Source: CAYMDP01 sp964389375
GTDB taxonomy: Bacteria > Bdellovibrionota > Bdellovibrionia > Bdellovibrionales > UBA1609
Assembly (NCBI GenBank): GCA_964389375.1
Contig: CAYMDP010000054.1
Coordinates: forward strand, 1-19,916
Reading direction: 5' to 3'
DNA length: 19,916 nt
Positions 1 to 8,216 of this stretch are shown here, piece by piece. Under the pieces are notes generated by a model that saw only the letters and a list, made by a program, of their open reading frames with translations, was not told where the DNA came from and made no database searches. Position 1 is the first letter of the stretch. Each line of letters begins with the position of its first letter. A program made the translations under genes and the position numbers.

Positions 1-35
1 CCGCCTAAAAAAACCACATCAAAAGCTTCTGCCAT
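1..35 (-). CDS. lpd: Dihydrolipoamide dehydrogenase (E3), N-terminal 11 codons only
   Basis: Reading leftwards from the ATG at 33-35 gives MAEAFDVVFLGG, which runs off the window edge. This is the usual opening of a Rossmann FAD-binding strand leading into GxGxxG, as in dihydrolipoamide dehydrogenases. A purine-rich ribosome site (GAAAGGG) sits about 9 bases before the ATG. It is third in the sucA-sucB-lpd order, 42 bp after sucB, which is the classic arrangement for the E1, E2 and E3 subunits of the 2-oxoglutarate dehydrogenase complex. E3 would reoxidise the dihydrolipoyl group of SucB and pass electrons to NAD+. The identification rests on eleven residues plus context, so another FAD enzyme is possible but less likely. 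Confidence 0.72.
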   Translation of the reverse strand, partial: MAEAFDVVFLG

Positions 36-77
36 AACTAAACCCTTTCAATTTCCTAACTTAAACAGATTCAAATA

Positions 78-1328
78 TTAAATTTCGAGCAAAATTCGGT
101 TTGGATCTTCAAGGCATTCTTTGATTCGAACCAAGAAGCTAACAGATTCGGCTCCATCAATGACTCGGTGATCGTAAGAAAGTGCTAAGTACATCATGGG
201 CCGGATTTCAATTTTGCCGTTTACTACAACCGGTCGATCTTCAATTTTATGCATTCCTAAAATTCCACTTTGTGGCGCATTTAGAATCGGGGTCGACATC
301 AGCGAGCCATAAACTCCACCGTTGCTGATGGTAAAAGTTCCGCCGCTTAAATCATCGACAGAGATCTTTCCTTCCCTCGCTTTTTGAGCATAGTGGCGAA
401 TGCTGAGTTCAATTTCAGCAAGGCTTAAATGTTCGGCATGGCGAATGACGGGGACAAAAAGACCTTTTTCAGTCCCGACCGCAATTCCGATATTGTAGTA
501 ATTGTGAAACAAAAGATCAGACTCTTCGATGAAGGCATTCACTTTTGGATATGCCTTTAGGGCCTCAACCACAGCTTTAACAAAAAATCCCATAAAACCT
601 AAACCAACGCCGTACTTTTCTTTAAAGCGGTCTTTATAGCGGGCTCGAACTTCGTTAATTGCAGACATGTCAGCTTCGTTAAATGTTGTTAGGATGGCCG
701 CAGTTTGTTGAGCTTCCACCAGTCGTTGAGCAATTCTTTTTCGGATTGTACTCATGGGCTCTCTGCGCACTTCTTCCTCAGCAATTCTTTGGGCTTGAGG
801 AAGGGGAGGAAGCTCAGATTTTGCTTGAGGCGCAGGCTTTGGACTTGCTGTGGCGCCAGTGCCAACATTCATCACATCTGCTTTAGTCAGTCGTCCGCCT
901 TTTCCAGATCCTGAAATGCTAGCCGGGTCTAATCCTTCTTCAGCTACGATTCTTCGAACTGCAGGGCTAAGATTTTGGTGAGTTTCAACACCCGCGGATC
1001 CGCCACCATTTTTTGAAGAAGCAGAAAGGGGAGGGGGAGTTTGAGGTTTTGGACTTTCAGACTTTGCAGGAGCACTTTCAGCTTTTGCGGCGCCCGCAGA
1101 ATCGATTTCTCCGATCACACTTCCAACAGCAACGACTTCGCCGGCTTGTTTTGAAATCTTAAGGACCCCAGCGCTTTCGGCAACGACTTCAACACTTGCT
1201 TTATCGGTTTCTAAAAGAAGTAAAACATCATCACGTTTTACGGATTGCCCGTCTTTTTTTTGCCATTCAGCAATCGTGGCCTCAGTAATGGATTCGCCGA
1301 CCGCCGGAACTTTTACATCAATTTTCAC
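78..1328 (-). CDS. sucB: 2-oxoglutarate dehydrogenase E2, dihydrolipoyllysine succinyltransferase
   Basis: A 416-residue E2 component that transfers the succinyl group from E1 to CoA in the TCA cycle. Three regions are visible. The lipoyl domain (about 1-76) has the lipoylated lysine in ETDKASVEV at K43. The peripheral subunit-binding domain is at about 119-153 (SPAVRRIVAEEGLDP, GKGGRLTKADV). The acyltransferase domain runs from about 190 to the end, with the active-site motif DHRVIDG (H387, D391). Pro/Ala/Ser-rich linkers at 78-115 and 157-185 are typical swinging arms. The start is GTG, supported by GAGGG seven bases upstream. It lies 38 bp after sucA and 42 bp before the E3 start, so one operon is likely. 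Length and domain order match 2-oxoglutarate rather than pyruvate E2, and the adjacent E1 fixes the substrate. Confidence 0.95.
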   Translation of the reverse strand: MKIDVKVPAVGESITEATIAEWQKKDGQSVKRDDVLLLLETDKASVEVVAESAGVLKISKQAGEVVAVGSVIGEIDSAGAAKAESAPAKSESPKPQTPPPLSASSKNGGGSAGVETHQNLSPAVRRIVAEEGLDPASISGSGKGGRLTKADVMNVGTGATASPKPAPQAKSELPPLPQAQRIAEEEVRREPMSTIRKRIAQRLVEAQQTAAILTTFNEADMSAINEVRARYKDRFKEKYGVGLGFMGFFVKAVVEALKAYPKVNAFIEESDLLFHNYYNIGIAVGTEKGLFVPVIRHAEHLSLAEIELSIRHYAQKAREGKISVDDLSGGTFTISNGGVYGSLMSTPILNAPQSGILGMHKIEDRPVVVNGKIEIRPMMYLALSYDHRVIDGAESVSFLVRIKECLEDPNRILLEI

Positions 1329-1366
1329 TGTCTTACCCTCTTGGTTAGAGTCATATACAAAATAAA

Positions 1367-4102
1367 CTACTTAAAACATGCTTCGATAATTGCGTTTTGC
1401 TCTTTCACGTGAACCTTTGGAGAACCCGTTGCGGGAGAGGCCTTCTCGGGTCTGCTAACCGCTTCAAGGCTGACCTTTTTTAGACCCATCTCATTCATAA
1501 AAGCCTGAAGCTTTGGTAAAATGTAAGTCAATGCTCCCATGTTCATCGGCTCTTCTTGGGCCCAAATGACCTTTTCAAGTTTTGGGTAAGCCGCAAGATA
1601 TGGGGCTAGCTGAACTTTAGGAAATGGGTAAAGCTGTTCAAGTCGAAGAATCGAAATGTCTGTGCGGTCTTTAAAAGATTCCTCTCGGGCTTTATCAAGA
1701 TCGTAGAAAAGCTTTCCAGAGCAAAGCACCAAGGTCTCGACTTTTTTGTCGTCCTTGGTAAAGGGATCAGCCAAGACCTCTTGAAATGAAGAGTTTGTAA
1801 ATTCGCTAATCGGAGACACAACCTTCGGATGTCGTAAAAGAGACTTCGGAGACATAACGACCAGGGGCTTTCTAAAATCCCTTCGAACTTGTCTGCGAAG
1901 TGCATGAAAGAAATTCGCCGGAGTCGTGATGTTGCACACTTGCATATTGGCTTGGCCGCAAAGTTGAAGGAAGCGCTCAAGACGGGCCGAGGAATGTTCT
2001 GGTCCTTGCCCTTCGTAGCCATGAGGCAAAAGTAAAACAAGACCACTTCCGCGCATCCACTTTTCTTCGCCACTACTTAAGAACTGATCGATGATGATCT
2101 GAGCTCCATTTGCGAAATCCCCAAACTGAGCTTCCCAAACGGTGAGGTAAGTTGGATCAGAGCAAGAATTGCCATATTCAAAGCCAACCACGGCCATTTC
2201 GGACAGCAAAGAGTTGTAAACAACAAATTCGCCCTGATCTGGATTCAGCGTCGAAAGAGGGCAATGCTCTTTGCCAGTTTGAGCATCAAAGAACACACTT
2301 TGCCTATGAGTAAAGGTTCCGCGTTTGCAATCTTGTCCAGAAAGTCTTACCGGAGTGCCTTCGACACAAAGGCTTCCATAAGCTAAGAGTTCGCCCATGG
2401 CCCAGTCCAAAGCATTTTGCTCCCACATTTGTTTTCGGGCCGCGATCAATTTTTTAATTTTTGGATGTACCTGAATCGCTGTGGGCTCTTCGGTTAAAAC
2501 CTGAGCCACTTTTTCTAAACTCTTTAGAGGAACTGCAGTCGCAACAGACTTTTCGAAATCCTCTTCCTTTCCACGGCGCAAACCCTTCCACAGGCCACCG
2601 AAGGCATCGGTCTTCGACTGAGGCGGAGTCGTTTTGACTTGATCAAAGATCTTTTGAAGATTTTCGATTTTTTCTTGATAGAAGCCTTCGGTAAAGCTTT
2701 TGTCCGCAACGGATTCTTTTGCAAGTTGTTCGGCGTAAATGCTCATCAAGGTGGGATGGTTTTTAATCTTGTCGTACATCACGGGTTGAGTAAAGGCAGG
2801 CTCATCCCCCTCGTTATGTCCAAAGCGACGATAACAAATTAAATCAATGACGACATCCTCGCCAAATTCCTGGCGAAAACGTATGGCCATGTCGGTTGCG
2901 TGAATACAAGCTTCAACGTCGTCGCCATTCACCAAAAGGACAGGAGCTTTAATCGACTTCGAAACATCAGATGAATACCTTGAAGATCTTGCGTCTTTTG
3001 GATCAGTCGTAAAACCGACTTGGTTGTTGGTGATGATGTGAATGGTTCCGCCGACTGTGTAGCCCGGAAGCTGAGACATCTGAAAAGTTTCACTGACCAC
3101 ACCTTGGCCTGCAAAAGCCGCATCTCCATGAATCAAGACGGGGATTACTTTTTTGCGCTCTTTAGTATCTTTTCTTTTTCTTTGTTTCGCTCGAGTCATG
3201 CCTAAGACTACGGGGTCAACGGCTTCCAGGTGACTTGGATTAAAGGCCAAAGAAATATGACAATTCCCATTTGGAGTCTGCTTGTCAGCCGAATAACCCA
3301 AATGGTACTTCACGTCGCCATCGTAATCGTAATTATCAAAAGCGGTCCCGTTAAACTCGGACAGAATAACTTCTAAACCTTTGCCCATAAAGTTTGCCAA
3401 AACATTAATGCGGCCTCGGTGAGCCATGCCGATGACAAGTTCTTCAACTTTCATTTCTGTGCCGCGAGTGACCAGATGCTCAAGCATAGGGATCAAAGCG
3501 TCGCCACCTTCGATAGAAAAACGTTTTGTGCCGACGTAGCGTGTGTGAATGAATTTTTCTAAGGACTCTGTTCGAGCCAGTTGCTGGAAGACTTGTTTTT
3601 TGTGCTCGGGGCTCAGCTTAAAATTGGATTTCTTCTTTTCAAACTCAGCTTCAAACCAGGCTCGGACTTCGGGGCGACATTCTGCAATTTGAGCCGTCAG
3701 AGTGTCGCAATAGGTTTGCTCCATAAACTGAATAATGTCTTTTAGCTTTGAAGATTTAAGTCCCAAAGATTTCGCCACTTGAAAATCTTGATCCAAATTT
3801 TTTTCGGAGAGTTTGAAATTTGAAAGTTTAAAGGCTTCATCAGATCCTTTGCTCAATCCCAACGGATCTAATTTAGCTTTAAGATGTCCGTAGTCACGAT
3901 AGTTTTGAATGAGTTCGTGAACCTGAAGTTCATCATGAGAAAAGCTTCCTGTGGAAGTCTGCGACATGTTTTGCGCAAACTCTAAGCCTTCAAAAAAAAG
4001 TCTCCACTGAGGATCCGTACTGTCGGGACTTTTTAAGTACTGCTGATAAAGTTGATCGATTAATTCTAAATTTGATCGGTTTAAATAACTGAGTTTCTCC
4101 AA
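1367..4102 (-). CDS. sucA: 2-oxoglutarate dehydrogenase E1 component
   Basis: A 911-residue thiamine-diphosphate-dependent E1 that decarboxylates 2-oxoglutarate and succinylates the lipoyl group of SucB; E. coli SucA has 933 residues. The N-terminal 40 residues (LNRSNLELIDQLYQQYL, DPQWRLFFEGLE) are the conserved E2-contact segment of SucA-type E1. The active-site region shows GMAHRGRINVL (225-235), HLGYSAD (267-273), FNPSHLEAVDPVV (287-299), HGDAAFAGQGVV (325-336) and NNQVGFTT (359-366), which bind TPP, Mg and substrate. The C-terminal half carries the transketolase-like pyrimidine domain, with QEEPMNMGA near the end. The start is TTG, chosen because GAGGA lies six bases upstream and the family N-terminus begins here. 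It heads the sucA-sucB-lpd operon. Confidence 0.96.
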   Translation of the reverse strand: MEKLSYLNRSNLELIDQLYQQYLKSPDSTDPQWRLFFEGLEFAQNMSQTSTGSFSHDELQVHELIQNYRDYGHLKAKLDPLGLSKGSDEAFKLSNFKLSEKNLDQDFQVAKSLGLKSSKLKDIIQFMEQTYCDTLTAQIAECRPEVRAWFEAEFEKKKSNFKLSPEHKKQVFQQLARTESLEKFIHTRYVGTKRFSIEGGDALIPMLEHLVTRGTEMKVEELVIGMAHRGRINVLANFMGKGLEVILSEFNGTAFDNYDYDGDVKYHLGYSADKQTPNGNCHISLAFNPSHLEAVDPVVLGMTRAKQRKRKDTKERKKVIPVLIHGDAAFAGQGVVSETFQMSQLPGYTVGGTIHIITNNQVGFTTDPKDARSSRYSSDVSKSIKAPVLLVNGDDVEACIHATDMAIRFRQEFGEDVVIDLICYRRFGHNEGDEPAFTQPVMYDKIKNHPTLMSIYAEQLAKESVADKSFTEGFYQEKIENLQKIFDQVKTTPPQSKTDAFGGLWKGLRRGKEEDFEKSVATAVPLKSLEKVAQVLTEEPTAIQVHPKIKKLIAARKQMWEQNALDWAMGELLAYGSLCVEGTPVRLSGQDCKRGTFTHRQSVFFDAQTGKEHCPLSTLNPDQGEFVVYNSLLSEMAVVGFEYGNSCSDPTYLTVWEAQFGDFANGAQIIIDQFLSSGEEKWMRGSGLVLLLPHGYEGQGPEHSSARLERFLQLCGQANMQVCNITTPANFFHALRRQVRRDFRKPLVVMSPKSLLRHPKVVSPISEFTNSSFQEVLADPFTKDDKKVETLVLCSGKLFYDLDKAREESFKDRTDISILRLEQLYPFPKVQLAPYLAAYPKLEKVIWAQEEPMNMGALTYILPKLQAFMNEMGLKKVSLEAVSRPEKASPATGSPKVHVKEQNAIIEACFK

Positions 4103-4307
4103 AGCCTATCCTCGGTGCAATATTTTACTTTTTTCATTAATAACGAGGTCTTAAACAATCTAGCAGAGATTTTCTAGACTGGGCAGCGTGAATTTAAAAA
4201 GTGATCAAAAACCAACTGGACCTATGGCAGGTTCATAGTGGATGGGCTGCTCGATTATTCATTGCCCCATAGGCTAAGAGCAAAAACTCTGACTTGCTAC
4301 GTTAGCT
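4103..4307. other. Intergenic region upstream of sucA
   Basis: These 205 bp separate the oxidoreductase stop codon from sucA on the minus strand and must hold the sucA operon promoter unless sucA is read through from upstream. I saw AT-rich stretches close to sucA but no convincing -35/-10 pair. The short repeats near 4270-4313 (GGCTAA / TTAGCC) could form a weak hairpin after the oxidoreductase gene, without a clear T-tract. No small gene is visible. Confidence 0.4.
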
Positions 4308-5789
4308 TTAGCCCCGCAGAAATGCAAAAAACCGACTGAGCATGCGAAGAGCGCCTTCGGGCTTTTTTGAGCGCTTCCACACCCCAGCCGCATATTTATT
4401 GGCCTCACTCATTGTCGGGTAAATATGAATCGTTCCTAGAATAGAATTCAGTCCATAGCCATGTTTGATGGCCGAAATAAATTCGGTGATTAATTCTCCG
4501 GCATGACTGCCCACAATCGTGGCACCAAGGATTTTGTCGGTTCCAGTTTGGGTCAAAACTTTTACAAAACCACGGTCCTCTTCGTCCGCAATGGCCCGGT
4601 CCAAATCATCAATTTCGTAACGGGTCACATCAAAAGACAGCCCCATTTTTTGGGCTTGAGCTTCGTTGAGCCCAACTCCTGCAACTTCAGGATCTGTATA
4701 GGTGCAGTAGGGGACAATGGAATAATTGACCTTAAAATTTTTGTTTAAGGGCCAGGGGATAAATCTTGAAATAGGGTAAAAAAGAGAATTCACCGAGGTG
4801 TAATAGGCTTGGTGTGCTGCCATATGGGTAAACTGAAAAGGGCCGGTCACATCTCCGCAGACAAAAATATTTGGGATATTGGTGGCTAAAAATTCATTGG
4901 CTGCGATGGTTCCGTTTTGGTTTAGCTTTACTCCAAGCTCTTCAAGTCCAAAGCCTGTGACATTGGCTTTGCGGCCGACTGCGATGAGAAGTTCATCAAA
5001 CTCAATGCGTTTGCTTTGGCCATTTTGCAGGATATTTAAAAACTTCTTTTCACCTTCAACTTCGACGGCTTTGGCTTCGGTACCGGTCAAAACTTGAATT
5101 TTTTCTTCCCGAAACTGAGCTTCGACAAATTCCGATACGTCTAGATCTTCCCGAGGCATCAAATGACTGGCCATTTCGACAAGACTCACTTCGCAATCCA
5201 GTCGTGAAAAAGCTTGAGCCAGTTCACAACCGATGGGCCCGCCCCCAAGGACGATTAGTTTTTTAGGGCGCACTCTCAGCTGCCAAACATTATCCGAAGT
5301 GAGGGCTTTAATTTTGTCGAGACCTTGAATGTTTGGAATCAAGGGTCTGGCACCGGTGGCGACAATAATTGTGCGCGTTGTGAGGATTCGATCCGCTACT
5401 TGAACTTCATAGGGACTTAAGATCTTGGCGCTTCCCTGAATGCATTCCACTCCAAGATTTGTATAACGCTCGACCGAGTCATGGGGTTCGATTTTTTGAA
5501 TGACCTTTTGAATGCGCTCCATCACTTCAGAAAACTCGTAATCAATTTGGGCGGTCTTAAATCCATAGGCCTTTGCCTTCCGGCTTTGGTGAAGCACTTT
5601 GGCCGAGCGAATCAAAGCCTTAGAAGGGACGCAGCCCGTGTTCAGGCAATCTCCACCCATTTGATGTTTTTCGATTAAAGCCACTTTGGCTTTCAGGGCA
5701 GATGCAATGTATGATGAGACAAGACCGGCACTTCCAGCGCCAATCACGACGACATTGTAATCAAATTTTTTTGGTTTTTTAAATTTCAC
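4308..5789 (-). CDS. FAD-dependent pyridine nucleotide-disulfide oxidoreductase, mercuric reductase-like, function unknown
   Basis: A 493-residue class I flavin disulfide reductase. Visible features are the FAD motif GAGSAG (17-22), the redox disulfide in GGDCLNTGCVPSKALI (C48 and C53), the NAD(P) motif GGGPIGCELA (182-191), the second FAD motif FVCGDV (309-314) and a dimerisation domain from about 355. The C-terminal active-site segment reads TIHIYPTMSE (453-462). The histidine that lipoamide dehydrogenases have before Pro-Thr is a tyrosine here (Y457), as in MerA-type enzymes. The C-terminal Cys-Cys pair that delivers Hg(II) in MerA is absent, and so is a heavy-metal-binding domain, so neither name fits. 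The start is GTG with GAGG eight bases upstream. It follows the TVP38-type gene by 16 bp, an association common in bacteria. Substrate unknown. Confidence 0.85.
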   Translation of the reverse strand: MKFKKPKKFDYNVVVIGAGSAGLVSSYIASALKAKVALIEKHQMGGDCLNTGCVPSKALIRSAKVLHQSRKAKAYGFKTAQIDYEFSEVMERIQKVIQKIEPHDSVERYTNLGVECIQGSAKILSPYEVQVADRILTTRTIIVATGARPLIPNIQGLDKIKALTSDNVWQLRVRPKKLIVLGGGPIGCELAQAFSRLDCEVSLVEMASHLMPREDLDVSEFVEAQFREEKIQVLTGTEAKAVEVEGEKKFLNILQNGQSKRIEFDELLIAVGRKANVTGFGLEELGVKLNQNGTIAANEFLATNIPNIFVCGDVTGPFQFTHMAAHQAYYTSVNSLFYPISRFIPWPLNKNFKVNYSIVPYCTYTDPEVAGVGLNEAQAQKMGLSFDVTRYEIDDLDRAIADEEDRGFVKVLTQTGTDKILGATIVGSHAGELITEFISAIKHGYGLNSILGTIHIYPTMSEANKYAAGVWKRSKKPEGALRMLSRFFAFLRG

Positions 5790-5805
5790 GGCTCTAGCCT
5801 CAGTG

Positions 5806-6513
5806 TTAAATGGGTTGCTTTACTTTGGAAGTTTTCTTTTTCAAAAAATCTAGAATTCGTTTAGAGATCAGGGGCAATAGGCCCAGCAGGACAAAAGAAA
5901 AAATAAGTGCAGGCGAAAGAATTCCACTTAAAGACTCAAGGGCTCCAAGTTGGGTTCCAGCATTAACGTAAACTAAAGTTCCAGGAAGCATGCCGATCTG
6001 ACTGACCACGAAAAACTGCCAAAGCGGAATTTTAGTAAGACCCATGATCAAGTTGATCATAAAAAATGGAAACAAAGGGATTAACCTGAGCGAGAAAAGA
6101 TAAAATGCCCCATCTTTTGCGATACCCTCGTTAATTTTTTGCAGCTGATTTTTAAACCTTTCTTGCACCCATCCACCAAGCAAAAAGCGCGAGACTAAGA
6201 ATGCAAGACTAGCTCCCAAGGTGCTTGCAAAAGACACCACTAAAGTCCCCATGCCAAGGCCAAATAAAAAGCCGCCCAATAAAGTCATGATCGCAGCACC
6301 GGGAAGTGAAAGGGCAGTGATCAAAACATAGGATAAAAAATAAATCCCAATCGTCTGGGTTGGATGGCTTGCGTAGTAGGCTTCAAAATTGGATTGCTGG
6401 GCTTTAAGGGCTTCAAAGCTTAAAAAACGTCCAAGATCGAAGCTGAAGAACAGGATAAAAGCTATCGCAATGACTAAAAGAACGAGAATTTGGGCGGGCT
6501 TAAGTTTTATCAA
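5806..6513 (-). CDS. TVP38/TMEM64 family (VTT domain) inner-membrane protein
   Basis: A 235-residue polytopic membrane protein. Hydrophobic segments lie at about 8-24, 55-69, 75-110, 137-158, 165-186 and 197-216. The VTT/DedA-like signature is clear: SLPGAAIMTLLGGFLFG (69-85), then RLIPLFPFFMINLIMGLT (143-160) and IGMLPGTLVYVNAG (173-186). Family members are implicated in membrane lipid handling and ion-coupled processes, but the role of this subgroup is not established. The start is TTG, preceded by AAGGAG at six bases, the best ribosome site of this region. The tail is basic (FLKKKTSKVK). It is the first gene of a two-gene unit with the flavin disulfide reductase 16 bp downstream, which suggests that the two act together at the membrane. 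Confidence 0.9.
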   Translation of the reverse strand: MIKLKPAQILVLLVIAIAFILFFSFDLGRFLSFEALKAQQSNFEAYYASHPTQTIGIYFLSYVLITALSLPGAAIMTLLGGFLFGLGMGTLVVSFASTLGASLAFLVSRFLLGGWVQERFKNQLQKINEGIAKDGAFYLFSLRLIPLFPFFMINLIMGLTKIPLWQFFVVSQIGMLPGTLVYVNAGTQLGALESLSGILSPALIFSFVLLGLLPLISKRILDFLKKKTSKVKQPI

Positions 6514-6626
6514 GAAGAGCTCCTTTGCTCGCGTGGCTTTAGACCCTCCCAGGGTGACTCTTTAGGCTAGTAAATTCAAGACTTTATGAGCTGTCCCTTA
6601 AGCCTTTTAGAGAAAAGCTTCAGTTT

Positions 6627-6655
6627 TTGATAATTTCTGCGCAGCATGCTATAAC
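6627..6655 (+). promoter_or_regulatory. Sigma70-type promoter with extended -10 for folE2
   Basis: TTGATA (6627-6632) and TATAAC (6650-6655) are separated by exactly 17 bp, and a TG one base before the -10 gives an extended -10. The predicted transcript would start near 6662, about 19 bases before the folE2 start codon. The spacer contains the perfect 8-bp palindrome CTGCGCAG (6637-6644), which could be a protein-binding site or chance. Confidence 0.7.
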
Positions 6656-6680
6656 TTCGTCTTTCTAAAAGGGTTTAAAA

Positions 6681-7637
6681 TTGTTGAGTCCAAATAGTGA
6701 TTTTCAGTCTGGAGTTTTAAAGAAGCCGGCAAAGCTGCCGGATCTTTTTGAGTCTATTGATCAAGGACTGGCGCGCCCCATAGACCAAGTCGGCATGGCT
6801 GCGGTTGAAGCCCCATTAAAGCTAAAAACTCAAGCAGGTGAGACGGTTTTGGTTCCGGCGCTTGTTGATGTTTTTGTTTCTTTAGATCAAGCCGAAGCCC
6901 GTGGAATTCATATGTCGAGGCTTTACCGAAAGGTCACAGAGACTTTAGTGCGCGAACCATTTTCAGCAAAATCCGCCGAGCAGTTAGTTCGGGCTCTTGT
7001 GGACTCTCAAGAAGGCCTAAGTTCAAGTGCAACTTTAAGAGTTTCTTATGATCTTTTGACCCAAAGGCCGGCTTTAGTGAGCGGGAATTTAGGCTGGAGA
7101 CAATACCCGGTTGTTTTTGAAGTTCAGCTGTCTAAAGCGGGCGAGCTTCGGGCCTCACTTGGAGTTGAGGTTTTGTACTCGAGCACTTGTCCCTGTTCTG
7201 CAGCCCTTGCGCGGCAGTTGAATCAGAAAAAGTTTTTACAAGCCTTCCTAGGTCGAGATCAGGTTTCAAGTGAAGAGGTTTTTACTTGGCTTGGAACAGA
7301 AGAGTCGGTCGGTGGTCTACCGCACGCTCAAAGAAGCCGCGCTTTAGTGAAGATTTCGGGACTGTTGGAGCAGCTTAGTTTTGAACCCCTAGAGCTAGTG
7401 GACAAAGTCGAGTCTGCTTTAAAAACCCCCGTACAAAGTTTTGTGAAAAGAGAAGACGAGCAGGCTTTTGCTCAGTTGAATGCTGAAAATTTAATGTTTT
7501 GCGAGGATGCCGCCCGCAGGATTGCGGCCGCAATGGACCCCACATCCCAGTTTAATATCTACGTCGAGCACCAAGAATCCCTTCATCCCCATCAGGCCGT
7601 AGCTCAGATTCAATCCGATGAGAGCCCCAAGGCTTAA
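6681..7637 (+). CDS. folE2: GTP cyclohydrolase I, FolE2 (type IB)
   Basis: A 318-residue FolE2, which converts GTP to 7,8-dihydroneopterin triphosphate, the first step of folate (and queuosine) synthesis. Unlike FolE it does not need zinc. The family signatures are present: RGIHMSRLYRKV (74-85), YSSTCPCSAALARQL (166-180) with the catalytic/metal cysteine in the CPC motif (C170), PHAQRSRALV (214-223), NLMFCEDAARRIAAAM (270-285) and HQESLHPHQA (297-306). The start is TTG at 6681, seven bases after AAAGGG and just downstream of the promoter at 6627; a second TTG follows immediately. FolE2 genes are often induced by zinc starvation in other bacteria. I see no recognisable Zur site here, although a Fur-family gene lies 63 bp downstream. 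Confidence 0.95.
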   Translation: MLSPNSDFQSGVLKKPAKLPDLFESIDQGLARPIDQVGMAAVEAPLKLKTQAGETVLVPALVDVFVSLDQAEARGIHMSRLYRKVTETLVREPFSAKSAEQLVRALVDSQEGLSSSATLRVSYDLLTQRPALVSGNLGWRQYPVVFEVQLSKAGELRASLGVEVLYSSTCPCSAALARQLNQKKFLQAFLGRDQVSSEEVFTWLGTEESVGGLPHAQRSRALVKISGLLEQLSFEPLELVDKVESALKTPVQSFVKREDEQAFAQLNAENLMFCEDAARRIAAAMDPTSQFNIYVEHQESLHPHQAVAQIQSDESPKA

Positions 7638-7656
7638 GTAAATGAGAATCATTCGC
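7638..7656 (+). promoter_or_regulatory. Fur-box-like operator upstream of fur
   Basis: In the 63-bp gap between folE2 and fur, the 19 bases starting right after the folE2 stop match the classic E. coli Fur box (GATAATGATAATCATTATC) at 14 of 19 positions. The core AATGA-GAA-TCATT (7641-7653) is a perfect 5-3-5 palindrome, and TGAGAATCATT is a typical Fur-box variant. Its place 45 bp before the fur ATG suggests autoregulation. I could not fix the -10/-35 it overlaps. Confidence 0.65.
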
Positions 7657-7700
7657 ATTTAGGCTAGACAAAGGCTTTAAGCTTCGGGTAGTTTTCCAGC

Positions 7701-8207
7701 ATGGAAAAAATCACGTCGACCCAGTTGTCCCGCGGCCAGGCCAACCCTCTGCCGAAAGAAAAATTGATCCGCAGAGACCCCTTTGACCCCTCGGCCTTTA
7801 AACGGATCGTCAGAGAAATGGGTCTAAAAGTGACTCAGCAGCGGATTGCAATTTTAGAGACCTTGGCCGATGGCAGAGCCCATGTGACGGCTCAAGAAGT
7901 TTTTGAAATTGTAAATGGCAATTATCCAGAGATCGGCTTTGCCACTGTGTATCGTTTTTTGAAAAAACTGACCGAACATAGCTTTGTCACAGAAGTCCGC
8001 ATGGGGGGCTTACCCGCGCGGTATGAGCTCACCCCCAAGCGGCATCATGACCATTTGACTTGCGTTCAATGTGGGAAGATTGTTGAGTTTGAGAATCAAC
8101 AAATCGAAGAGCTACAAGAAAGCGTGGCGAAGAAGCATGGCTTCAGTTTGACCGACCACGTTTTAGAACTCTACGGCATCTGTGGAGATTGTCGCTCGAA
8201 AGCTTAA
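7701..8207 (+). CDS. Fur-family metalloregulator, probably Fur
   Basis: A 168-residue metal-responsive repressor. The winged helix spans about 35-110 (MGLKVTQQRIAILETL, IGFATVYRFLKKL, GLPARYEL). The dimerisation domain has KRHHDHLTCVQCGKIVEF (113-130) with H115, H116 and H118, a CxxC pair at C121/C124, and a C-terminal CxxC at C161/C164 that would form the structural zinc site. Glutamate at 129 (IVEF) is what Fur has where PerR has aspartate. That, together with the Fur-like operator upstream, favours iron-sensing Fur over PerR; Zur cannot be excluded from sequence alone. About 30 residues precede the usual Fur start, and the ribosome site for the ATG at 7701 is weak. uvrA begins 9 bp after the stop. 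Confidence 0.88.
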   Translation: MEKITSTQLSRGQANPLPKEKLIRRDPFDPSAFKRIVREMGLKVTQQRIAILETLADGRAHVTAQEVFEIVNGNYPEIGFATVYRFLKKLTEHSFVTEVRMGGLPARYELTPKRHHDHLTCVQCGKIVEFENQQIEELQESVAKKHGFSLTDHVLELYGICGDCRSKA

Positions 8208-8216
8208 AAAGGCTGT

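Noticed and set aside
1606..2073. Secondary open frame inside sucA on the same strand
   Set aside because: It overlaps the strongly conserved sucA frame and encodes no recognisable protein; it is a shadow frame.
4308..5789. Calling the flavoenzyme dihydrolipoamide dehydrogenase or mercuric reductase
   Set aside because: The catalytic histidine of lipoamide dehydrogenase is a tyrosine, and MerA's C-terminal Cys-Cys and metal-binding domain are missing; the true E3 begins at position 35.
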